A stretch of DNA of 5,552 bases, taken from Gammaproteobacteria bacterium. Its GTDB lineage: Bacteria; Pseudomonadota; Gammaproteobacteria; Chromatiales; Sedimenticolaceae. Below the pieces are notes generated by a model. It did not search any database. It was not told the DNA's origin and worked only from the letters and a program-made list of their open reading frames with translations. Positions 1 through 5,552 of this stretch are shown here, piece after piece. Positions within the stretch are counted from its first letter, which is position 1. Every line of letters starts with the position of its first letter. Location: positions 1 to 5,552 of the forward strand of contig JAGRHB010000142.1 in the NCBI GenBank assembly GCA_020445245.1, read 5' to 3'. A program made the position numbers and the translations under genes.

Positions 1-18
1 TCACCGCGGGTACTGGCG

Positions 19-33
19 TCATTGCTGCAATGA
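19..33. promoter_or_regulatory. Perfect odd palindrome, possible operator
   Basis: The sequence TCATTGCTGCAATGA has two 7-base arms (TCATTGC / GCAATGA) around a single central T, and the symmetry breaks immediately outside (G18 against A34). Its centre lies 62 bases before the redoxin start, in DNA with no supported gene, which is where a dimeric regulator could bind. One 7-base arm match of this geometry is not rare by chance in 5.5 kb, and no regulator family is recognised. The palindrome also contains a TGA stop (31-33) that could end an upstream reading frame, so it may be only incidental sequence. Confidence 0.25.
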
Positions 34-76
34 ACCGGGGCGCGGTTCGGTCTTTTCAGGACAGCCCAGACGCCGC

Positions 77-80
77 GGAG
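77..80 (+). promoter_or_regulatory. Ribosome binding site of the redoxin gene
   Basis: GGAG at 77-80 lies 7 bases before the ATG at 88, a good Shine-Dalgarno spacing. The reading frame is closed by TGA at 31-33, and no other ATG, GTG or TTG occurs in frame between that stop and 88, so this site and start are the only reasonable choice. Confidence 0.55.
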
Positions 81-87
81 CCCGCCC

Positions 88-606
88 ATGTTGAGAATCG
101 TTTTCCTGTCGCTCACCCTGATCGCGACAGTCCATGCCGATAGCGTCGACCGTCGACCGCTGCCGGCATTCACCGCGACGGAGGCGCAAGACTGGTTCAA
201 CAGCGCCCCCCTGCGCGTCGAGGACCTGCGCGGCCAGGTGGTGCTGATCGATGTGTGGACCTTCGGTTGCTGGAACTGTTACCGCTCCTTCCCCTGGCTC
301 AATGCACTGGAAGGGCGGCTCGCGGGCTCATCCTTCCAGATCGTCGGTATTCACAGCCCGGAGTTCGCCCACGAACGTGATCCGGCCATGGTTGGTGCCA
401 AGATCGCCGAGTTCGGCCTGCGTCACCCGGTAATGCTGGACAACGACTTTGCATACTGGCGCGCCCTGGGCAACCGTTACTGGCCGGCCTACTACCTGGT
501 CGACAAGCGCGGCGACATCCGCGAGCTGCACGTAGGTGAGACCCACGAAGGCGACGCCCGTGCAAGGGCGATCGAGGAACGAATCCACGCCCTGCTTGCC
601 GAATGA
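88..606 (+). CDS. Secreted thioredoxin-fold redoxin, DipZ/TlpA-like
   Basis: A 172-residue protein predicted to be exported to the periplasm and to act as a thiol-disulfide oxidoreductase. Residues 1-17 form a short signal peptide: Arg3, then a hydrophobic stretch, then a Val-His-Ala cleavage site before Asp18. The redox site is Cys61-Trp-Asn-Cys64 within VWTFGCWNCYRSFPWL, close to the CxNC motif followed by FPWL-like residues in TlpA-like domains of DipZ proteins. Further matches to that group are GIHSPEF (87-93), HPVMLDND (113-120), the probable cis-proline Pro133 in YWPAYYLVD, and HVGE near the C-terminus. In DipZ this domain is fused to a CcdA/DsbD-like membrane reductant; here it stands alone, so an electron donor must be encoded elsewhere. 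The physiological substrate is unknown; cytochrome c maturation or general disulfide handling are possibilities only. It is separated from the next gene by 107 bases and may be a separate transcription unit. Confidence 0.87.
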   Translation: MLRIVFLSLTLIATVHADSVDRRPLPAFTATEAQDWFNSAPLRVEDLRGQVVLIDVWTFGCWNCYRSFPWLNALEGRLAGSSFQIVGIHSPEFAHERDPAMVGAKIAEFGLRHPVMLDNDFAYWRALGNRYWPAYYLVDKRGDIRELHVGETHEGDARARAIEERIHALLAE

Positions 607-713
607 TGCGAAACCCGTCCCGTTTGCACTTCTGATGGCCGCTCACTGATTGCAGAATCGTGCCGTGCCGCCGATAGTTTGCGGGACAGGGAAAGCCAGC
701 GAGTCGTGATCAG
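607..713. other. Intergenic gap before the MoxR gene
   Basis: This 107-base gap contains no credible gene. Just after the redoxin stop, TGC-g-AAAC (607-614) can pair with GTTTGCA (622-628) across a 7-base loop with one bulged G. No real T-run follows, so it is a poor intrinsic terminator. A weak sigma70-like pair is present further along: TTGCAG at 650-655, then 17 bases, then GATAGT at 673-678 (four of six matches to TATAAT, only the first three bases of the -35). It could drive the moxR-DUF58-tgpA unit, but in GC-rich DNA such weak matches are common. Confidence 0.3.
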
Positions 714-1658
714 ATGTCCAAGCACGCATTGAACAGCAACGTTGCACCCGGCGACCATGCGATCCTGCAGCAGGTCCTCGATGACGCCGGTCGCCTTATT
801 GTTGGCAAGCCACAGGCGCTGCGCCTGTCGCTGACCTGCGTGCTTGCAGGCGGCCACCTGCTGATCGAAGACGTACCGGGCGTCGGGAAGACCACGCTTG
901 CGCACGTACTGGCGCGCTTGCTGGGGCTGGACTTTCAACGGATCCAGTTCACCGCCGACATGCTGCCAGCCGACATCCTGGGCGTGTCGATCTATGACCG
1001 GGATGACGGGCGTTTCCATTTTCACCCCGGGCCGGTGTTTGCCCAGCTGGTGCTGGCCGACGAGATCAACCGCGCCACACCCAAGACACAGAGTGCGCTG
1101 CTCGAGGCAATGGAAGAGCGCCAGGTGACGGCCGATGGCGAGACCCGCGAGTTGCCGGAACCCTTCTTCGTCATCGCCACGCAAAACCCGCGCAGCCAGA
1201 TCGGCACCTTCGGACTGCCGGAGTCACAGCTCGACCGTTTTCTGATGCGCATCAGCCTGGGGTACCCGGATACGGCATCCGAGCGTGAACTGCTGGCAGG
1301 CGGCGACCGTCGCCTGCTGCTGCGCGAGACGACGCCTCGCATCGGACCCGCCGCACTGCTGGCCTGGCAGGCCCGCGTCGACCGGATTCACGTCTCACCG
1401 GCCTTGCTCGACTATGTCCAGGCCCTTATGGGCGCCACGCGCGCCTCACCAAAATGGGAGATCGGTCTTTCACCGCGTGCCGGCCTGGCCCTGCTGCGGG
1501 CAGCGCGTGCCTGGGCGATGATCGACGGTCGTGCCCACGTGATTCCGGAAGACGTACAGGCGGTACTGCCAAGTGTCGCCGGCCACCGCCTGAATGCCCT
1601 GGAGGGTGACTCGGCCGAACATGTCCGTGCCCTGCTCGAGGGCGTGGCGATCCCCTGA
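714..1658 (+). CDS. MoxR-family AAA+ ATPase
   Basis: A 314-residue cytoplasmic AAA+ ATPase of the MoxR family, whose members use ATP to remodel or activate partner proteins, often those containing von Willebrand A or DUF58 domains encoded next door. The usual motifs are all present: Walker A in DVPGVGKTT (53-61, Lys59), Walker B in LVLADEIN (112-119, Asp116-Glu117), sensor 1 in IATQNP (Asn158), a candidate arginine finger in LPESQLDRF (Arg175), and sensor 2 in LSPRAG (Arg255). The length is normal for the family. ATG 714 is the first possible start after an in-frame TAG at 675-677. Its ribosome site is weak (GAG at 701-703, 10 bases away). The stop is followed after one base by the GTG of the DUF58 gene, which suggests coupled translation. 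The family call is very secure; the exact client is inferred from context to be the DUF58 and/or TgpA protein. Confidence 0.95.
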   Translation: MSKHALNSNVAPGDHAILQQVLDDAGRLIVGKPQALRLSLTCVLAGGHLLIEDVPGVGKTTLAHVLARLLGLDFQRIQFTADMLPADILGVSIYDRDDGRFHFHPGPVFAQLVLADEINRATPKTQSALLEAMEERQVTADGETRELPEPFFVIATQNPRSQIGTFGLPESQLDRFLMRISLGYPDTASERELLAGGDRRLLLRETTPRIGPAALLAWQARVDRIHVSPALLDYVQALMGATRASPKWEIGLSPRAGLALLRAARAWAMIDGRAHVIPEDVQAVLPSVAGHRLNALEGDSAEHVRALLEGVAIP

Positions 1659-1659
1659 C

Positions 1660-2598
1660 GTGGCCTTCGCCGACTGGGCGCGGGTGGAGCGGGTCTCGTC
1701 GGTCGGGCGGGCCGAGATCGGTGCCAGACGTATCTATATCCTGCCGACCCGCTATGGCCTGATGTTCGGCGCACTGTTGTTTCTGATGTTGCTGGGTTCG
1801 GTCAACTACGTGAACAACCCCGGCCACCTGCTGACCTTCGTGCTTGCCGGTCTCGCTGCCAATGCGATCTACCAGACCTGGCGCAATCTGCGAGGACTGC
1901 GCCTCGTGTGCCATGGCGGACCACCGGTGTTCAGCGGCGATTCGGTACCGTACTCGGTCGAACTCAACGGCGCCGGGCGCGCACGGCCGGCCATCCAGCT
2001 GATGTTCGATGACAGCAGCCCGGTGCTGGTCGACATCGACAGCGAGACCCGACCACAGCGCGTTCAACTGCAGCTTCAGGGCATTCCGCGCGGTCTGCAT
2101 GATCCCGGCAGGCTGGTCGTCAGCACCCGCTATCCGATGGGACTGCTGTGTGCCTGGTGCTACGTGGCATGCAGTCGCCCAATGCTGGTCTATCCGAAGC
2201 CGGGGGCGCAATGGACACCGCCGGGCGCGTCCGGCGACAGCGGTGCCCATGCCGCGTGGGGTGGTGGCAATGACGATTTCGCGGGGCTGCGTGGCTACCG
2301 CCCCGGTGACCTTCCCTCACAGATCGACTGGAAGAGCTATGCGCGGGAACGTGGACTGAACACCCGTATGTTCAGTGGCCAGGCGGCGACTCCGCTGTGG
2401 ATCGACTGGGTCCACGCACCCGGTGGGGACATCGAGTCGCGCCTGTCGGCGCTAACCCGGGCGGTACTTGACGCCGAGGCGGGCGGCCGTCGATACGGCC
2501 TGAGGACTCCGGGCACGACGATTGCGCCGGGGCTGGGCCCAGCCCACCGCCATCAATGCCTCCGACATCTTGCACTGTACGGATCCGGCGATGCGTGA
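1660..2598 (+). CDS. DUF58 membrane-anchored protein (MoxR partner)
   Basis: A 312-residue protein with the DUF58 signature DDFAGLRGYRPGDLPSQIDW at residues 205-224, continuing KSYARERGLNTR. Two hydrophobic segments (about 32-50 and 56-71), with YVNNPG between them, anchor it in the inner membrane. A beta-rich middle region follows, then the DUF58 motif, and a degenerate vWA-like C-terminus ending in a PGTTIAPGLGPAHRHQCL stretch typical of DUF58 proteins encoded beside TgpA. The metal-binding DxSxS motif of true vWA domains is not visible: WIDWVHAPGGD (from residue 247) occupies that place. GTG 1660 is preferred because it lies one base after the moxR stop and gives a normal-length N-terminus (24 residues before IYILPTRYG). 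ATG 1621, in frame and inside moxR, would add 13 residues. Its biochemical role is not established; it is inferred to link the ATPase to the membrane transglutaminase. Confidence 0.9.
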   Translation: MAFADWARVERVSSVGRAEIGARRIYILPTRYGLMFGALLFLMLLGSVNYVNNPGHLLTFVLAGLAANAIYQTWRNLRGLRLVCHGGPPVFSGDSVPYSVELNGAGRARPAIQLMFDDSSPVLVDIDSETRPQRVQLQLQGIPRGLHDPGRLVVSTRYPMGLLCAWCYVACSRPMLVYPKPGAQWTPPGASGDSGAHAAWGGGNDDFAGLRGYRPGDLPSQIDWKSYARERGLNTRMFSGQAATPLWIDWVHAPGGDIESRLSALTRAVLDAEAGGRRYGLRTPGTTIAPGLGPAHRHQCLRHLALYGSGDA

Positions 2599-4585
2599 CG
2601 CACTGGCGGACATGCCGGTCGCACCGCGTCTTCTGGGAAGCACGCTGGTCCTGCTGGCGGCGCTGATGGCACCGCATGCGGCCAACCTGCACCCGGCGAT
2701 CCTCGGCTTTTTCTATCTCGCCGTCGGCTGGCGACTGCTGGCGCTGCATCAGCCGCGCTGGCTGCCCGGACGCTGGCTGTTGCTCGCTTTGATGGCAATG
2801 GCAATTGCCCTGGTGATCCTGAGCACCGGGCTCTACGACGGGCGCCTGGCCGGTACGGCATTGCTGGTGGTAATGCTGGGCCTGAAACTGCTGGAGCTGC
2901 GTGCGCGGCGAGACATCCACGTCACAGTGTTTCTCGGCTACTTCGTGGTGCTGACACAGTTCCTTTACAGCCAGTCACTGGGGCTTGCGGTCTACCTTTT
3001 TGCCGGCACGCTTGCGTTGGCCGCGATTCAGGTCGGCCTGAACCGGGTCAGCGCCCACCCACGCCAGGTACTGCGCCACGCGGCCGGGCTGTTCGTCGCG
3101 GCGCTGCCGCTGGCACTGGTGGTGTTCATGCTGTTCCCACGCCTGCACAGCCCCTTGTGGGGCATCAAGTCGCAGCGTGCGTTCACCGGCATCAGCGGTG
3201 AGATGACCCTGGGCAACCTCGGCGAGCTGAGTCGCTCGACCGCAACCGCTTTCCGCGTGCAGTTCGACACCACGGTGCCCGGTCCGGAACAGCGCTACTG
3301 GCGTGGGCCTGTGTTATGGCACACCGATGGTCGCCGCTGGACAGCCGACGCCGACCGCGCCAACGAAAGGCCGATCGACACTGTCGGCAGGGACCCGCTG
3401 GCAGTCGGTTATGAGGTCACCCTGGAGCCGACCGGTGAGTACTGGCTGTTCGGACTCGATGTGGTCACGGTCAAGCCCCCGGGTACGCACCTCAACAGCA
3501 ATTACGCGCTGGTCAGCGAACAGAGGCTCAACCAGCGTCTTAGCTACCACGCCGCCTCGGATCCCGGATTCCGCATGCTGGAGATCAGTGAACGGGAGCG
3601 CGCAAAGGGCCTGCAGCTGCCGCCACAGATCTCACCACGTATCGCTTCACTGGTCGCGCAATGGCAGACAACGGCCGATCCGGCGCAGCCGCTGCAGATG
3701 GTGGCGCGGGCGCTCGACTATTTCCGCAACCAGCCGTTCGTGTACACGCTCTCGCCAGGAACGCTGCAGGGTGATCCGGTCGAGCAGTTCCTGTTCGAGA
3801 CGCGCCGCGGATTTTGCGAGCACTACGCGGGTAGCTTCGCCTTGCTGATGCGCGTGGCCGGAATCCCGGCCCGGGTGGTCATCGGTTATCAGGGCGGAGA
3901 GCGCAATCCGCACGGCGAGCACTGGGTGGTGCGTCAGTCCGATGCCCACGCCTGGACGGAGGTGTGGGTGCCCGGGCTCGGCTGGTGGCGTGTCGACCCG
4001 ACGGCAGCCGTGGCGCCACAACGTATCGAACAACCGATCGATGCGGCGGCATCACAGGCCGGTGACCGGGTAATGTTCGGCAGCAGTGAATCGGGCACGC
4101 TGCGCTCGCTGTGGCACAACGCCGTGTGGCTGGCCGATGCGGTGGACCTGGGCTGGCACCGCTGGGTGGTCGGATTCAGCGCAGAACGACAGACCAGCCT
4201 GCTCGAATGGCTCGGCCTGGGCAGGCTACGCGGCTTCGGTCTGGCGATTGCGCTGTTGATCGCAGGTTCGCTGGCGGCCGCGATCGTGTACCTGGCGGCG
4301 CAGCTGCCCAGTGCTCGCACTGGTGATCCATTGGCCGGCCTGTGGCGGCAGTTCACTGACAAGCTGCAACGAGCCGGTGTCGATGTGGCCTCCTGGCAGG
4401 GACCGGATACGCTGTGCGCCGCGGCGTCGCGTTCATTTCCCCAGGCGGCGTCTGAACTCGCTGCGATCTGTCGGATCTACGTACAGCAGCGCTATGGCCG
4501 TAAGTCGGATCGACAGATGGTCAGCGCGCTGCGCAGACGCATCCGCCGCCTGTCACTGAGGCCTCCTCAGGCGGGCAGGGGGTGA
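2591..4585 (+). CDS. tgpA: TgpA-like membrane transglutaminase (DUF3488)
   Basis: A 664-residue inner-membrane protein resembling TgpA of Pseudomonas aeruginosa, which is about the same length and was reported as needed for viability. The N-terminus (about 14-182) is a set of five to seven hydrophobic helices (DUF3488). A periplasmic part follows, including YWRG near Trp237. The transglutaminase core runs from about 375 to 475 with the triad Cys409 (RRGFCEHYAGSF), His453 (SDAHAWTEVW) and Asp469 (WWRVDPTAAV). The spacings of 44 and 16 residues equal those of the Cys404/His448/Asp464 triad I recall for the Pseudomonas protein. One more membrane helix (about 551-573) leads to a cytoplasmic DUF4129-like tail ending in a basic RRRIRR stretch. 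ATG 2591 overlaps the DUF58 stop by 8 bases and has a GGA 7 bases upstream; ATG 2612 is a less likely alternative. Substrates in the cell are unknown; peptidoglycan or envelope proteins are plausible. The 3' end overlaps murI by 19 bases. Confidence 0.93.
   Translation: MRDALADMPVAPRLLGSTLVLLAALMAPHAANLHPAILGFFYLAVGWRLLALHQPRWLPGRWLLLALMAMAIALVILSTGLYDGRLAGTALLVVMLGLKLLELRARRDIHVTVFLGYFVVLTQFLYSQSLGLAVYLFAGTLALAAIQVGLNRVSAHPRQVLRHAAGLFVAALPLALVVFMLFPRLHSPLWGIKSQRAFTGISGEMTLGNLGELSRSTATAFRVQFDTTVPGPEQRYWRGPVLWHTDGRRWTADADRANERPIDTVGRDPLAVGYEVTLEPTGEYWLFGLDVVTVKPPGTHLNSNYALVSEQRLNQRLSYHAASDPGFRMLEISERERAKGLQLPPQISPRIASLVAQWQTTADPAQPLQMVARALDYFRNQPFVYTLSPGTLQGDPVEQFLFETRRGFCEHYAGSFALLMRVAGIPARVVIGYQGGERNPHGEHWVVRQSDAHAWTEVWVPGLGWWRVDPTAAVAPQRIEQPIDAAASQAGDRVMFGSSESGTLRSLWHNAVWLADAVDLGWHRWVVGFSAERQTSLLEWLGLGRLRGFGLAIALLIAGSLAAAIVYLAAQLPSARTGDPLAGLWRQFTDKLQRAGVDVASWQGPDTLCAAASRSFPQAASELAAICRIYVQQRYGRKSDRQMVSALRRRIRRLSLRPPQAGRG
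4556..4570. terminator. Small hairpin at convergent gene ends
   Basis: CTGAGG (4556-4561) and CCTCAG (4565-4570) form a perfect 6-base stem with a 3-base CCT loop. It lies where the tgpA and murI coding ends meet and includes the murI stop codon. No T-run follows on either strand, so it is not a classical intrinsic terminator. It could act as a weak bidirectional 3'-end structure or be chance. Confidence 0.2.
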
Positions 4586-5355
4586 CATTCGGCGGACAGG
4601 CCAATGAGTCGCTGTGCATGGCGTCGCAGCTGTGCCGGTGACCCACTCGTGTACAGTCTCACCGGCGACACGGAGGGTGGCTGCGCCGACAGCAGTCCAA
4701 GGCGGCGCCGAAGCTGCCCGATCACTGCCGGGCCTGGATCGACCAGCTGCACGTCTTCACCGACCACTGCGCGAATTGCAGGCACCAGAAACGGGTAGTG
4801 GGTACAACCGAGGACATAGGTATCGACGCCAATCCGATGCAGCGGCGCCAGTTCTGCGTTCACCAGATCGAGCACGCGTGGACTGTCGAGGTCTCCTTGC
4901 TCGACGGCTTCCACCCAATGATGGCAGATGCATTCGTGTACCTCGATCTGGCGACCGTGGTCAGAACGCAGTCGCGCATAGCGATCACTGGCCAGCGTCC
5001 CGCCGGTCGCCAACACCGCGACCCTGGCGCTGCGAGTCAGTTGAGCGGCGGGCTTGATCGCCGGTTCCATACCAATGATCGGGATGTCGAATTCACTGCG
5101 CAGCCGTTCCACCGCCATTGCAGTCGCGGTGTTGCACGCGACCACGATCGCCTCGGCACCCTGTTCGAACATGAACCGCGCGATGCTACGGCTGCGCTGC
5201 ACCACCTCCTCGACGCTACGTGCACCATAGGGGGCAAACGCCGAGTCGGCGACATACAGCAGGGGGATGCCACTGACCGCGTCCAGCGCATGTCGCAATA
5301 CACTGAACCCTCCGACACCGGAGTCGAAGAAACCGATCGCTACCGGTGTACTCAT
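4567..5355 (-). CDS. murI: Glutamate racemase
   Basis: Cytoplasmic, cofactor-independent racemase that interconverts L- and D-glutamate and so supplies D-glutamate for the peptidoglycan stem peptide (added by MurD). The 262 residues match the usual family length and show all hallmarks: [12 protein letters not shown] (Asp11), [11 protein letters not shown] (34-44), the first catalytic cysteine in VVACNTATA (Cys74), GMEPAIKPA (95-103), [11 protein letters not shown] (116-126), Glu152 in AVEQG, and the second cysteine in LGCTHYPFL (Cys184, with His186). These positions agree with the two-cysteine mechanism and helper Asp/Glu/His residues known for the family. The ATG shares the ATGA overlap with the mnmE stop (5352-5355). 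There is no clear ribosome site of its own, so translation is probably coupled to mnmE. Its 3' end runs 19 bases into the end of tgpA on the opposite strand. Confidence 0.97.
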   Translation of the reverse strand: MSTPVAIGFFDSGVGGFSVLRHALDAVSGIPLLYVADSAFAPYGARSVEEVVQRSRSIARFMFEQGAEAIVVACNTATAMAVERLRSEFDIPIIGMEPAIKPAAQLTRSARVAVLATGGTLASDRYARLRSDHGRQIEVHECICHHWVEAVEQGDLDSPRVLDLVNAELAPLHRIGVDTYVLGCTHYPFLVPAIRAVVGEDVQLVDPGPAVIGQLRRRLGLLSAQPPSVSPVRLYTSGSPAQLRRHAQRLIGLSAECHPLPA

Positions 5356-5552
5356 TTGCCGATACAGAACGAACTGAATATCCGGCCGAGCAGGTCATCC
5401 GCGGTGAACTCCCCGGTGATCTCCGCAAGCGCCAGCTGTGACTGACGCAGATCCTCCGCCAACAGCTCCCCGGCTCTACCTTCGTTCAGCGCGCGACGCC
5501 CGGCCTGGAGCGCGCGGGCGGCGCGGGCGATGGCATCCAGGTGGCGGCGCCT
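5352..5552 (-). CDS. mnmE: MnmE tRNA-modification GTPase, C-terminal part
   Basis: Only the last 66 codons and the stop of this gene lie in the window; the rest is beyond the right edge. Translated on the minus strand, the piece reads [16 protein letters not shown], then [20 protein letters not shown], and ends [19 protein letters not shown]. This is the conserved C-terminal helical region of MnmE (TrmE), including the near-invariant cysteine of the final CxGK motif. MnmE works with MnmG to install the cmnm5 group on the wobble uridine of certain tRNAs, and this C-terminal part contributes to the active complex. The G domain is out of view and cannot be assessed. Its TGA (5354-5352) overlaps the murI ATG, so the two genes form one operon. 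Confidence 0.96.
   Translation of the reverse strand, partial: RRRHLDAIARAARALQAGRRALNEGRAGELLAEDLRQSQLALAEITGEFTADDLLGRIFSSFCIGK

Noticed and set aside
1..22. Possible start of a divergent minus-strand gene (MTPVPAV)
   Set aside because: There are only seven codons, no clear ribosome site before the ATG and no recognisable family; it needs the sequence to the left.
1..33. Possible C-terminal end of an upstream plus-strand gene (SPRVLASLLQ then TGA)
   Set aside because: Ten codons are too few to identify anything, and another frame is also open across the left edge, so coding cannot be supported.
492..1184. 230-codon open frame on the minus strand
   Set aside because: It lies antisense to the redoxin end and the MoxR gene, whose motifs are unmistakable. 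Its translation shows no recognisable domain and is typical of GC-rich antisense frames.
1594..1659. Longer DUF58 N-terminus starting at 1594
   Set aside because: It would overlap moxR by 65 bases and add an unconserved-looking stretch before the family's usual N-terminus; GTG 1660 fits the junction better.
1426..2250. 274-codon open frame on the minus strand
   Set aside because: Antisense to the moxR end and DUF58. The translation is rich in His, Arg and Pro with no domain, as expected of a shadow frame in GC-rich DNA.
2522..2590. Longer TgpA N-terminus from TTG 2522
   Set aside because: It would overlap the conserved DUF58 C-terminus; the added residues are not hydrophobic and ATG 2591 gives the usual length.
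2372..2920. 182-codon open frame on the minus strand
   Set aside because: Antisense to the DUF58 end and the TgpA membrane region; Gln/Arg/His-rich composition mirrors hydrophobic codons on the other strand.
3303..3848. 181-codon plus-strand frame inside tgpA
   Set aside because: It is out of frame with the transglutaminase core and has a Ser/Arg-rich low-information translation.
4798..5445. 215-codon open frame on the plus strand
   Set aside because: Opposite strand of murI and the mnmE end, both of which have clear catalytic or family motifs; no domain visible in this frame.

Overview
The window is a GC-rich (about 60-65% by eye), densely coding bacterial chromosomal segment. Its gene set points to a proteobacterium, most likely a gammaproteobacterium: a MoxR / DUF58 / TgpA-type transglutaminase cassette as in Pseudomonas, a proteobacterial-type MnmE C-terminus ending in FCIGK, and a glutamate racemase. 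I cannot name the species. There is no sign of a mobile element, CRISPR array, tRNA or rRNA.

Layout. Positions 1-87 are upstream DNA holding a perfect 15-base odd palindrome (19-33). A small secreted thioredoxin-fold protein (88-606, +) follows, with a CWNC active site of the DipZ/TlpA-like kind. After a 107-base gap come three tightly packed plus-strand genes. These are a MoxR-family AAA+ ATPase (714-1658), a membrane-anchored DUF58 protein (best start GTG 1660, ending 2598) and a TgpA-like membrane transglutaminase with an intact Cys-His-Asp triad (best start ATG 2591, ending 4585). The gap between the first two is 1 base and the last two overlap by 8 bases, so they are almost certainly co-transcribed and translationally coupled. 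The right end is on the minus strand: the last 66 codons of mnmE (from the window edge to 5352) and murI, glutamate racemase (5355-4567). Those two share an ATGA stop/start overlap. The two transcription units meet tail to tail, with tgpA and murI overlapping by 19 bases.

How the genes fit together. MoxR ATPases typically act as chaperones or remodelers on partners encoded next to them, here the DUF58 protein. The DUF58 protein is anchored in the inner membrane and probably links the ATPase to TgpA. TgpA places a transglutaminase-type catalytic domain in the periplasm, and its reaction in the cell is not firmly known. murI makes D-glutamate for peptidoglycan, so much of the window concerns the cell envelope. 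The link between murI and the transglutaminase cassette is only positional. mnmE (tRNA wobble-uridine modification) is a housekeeping gene. All complete genes look intact. The least understood part is the MoxR-DUF58-TgpA cassette, which is a known conserved arrangement rather than a new one.
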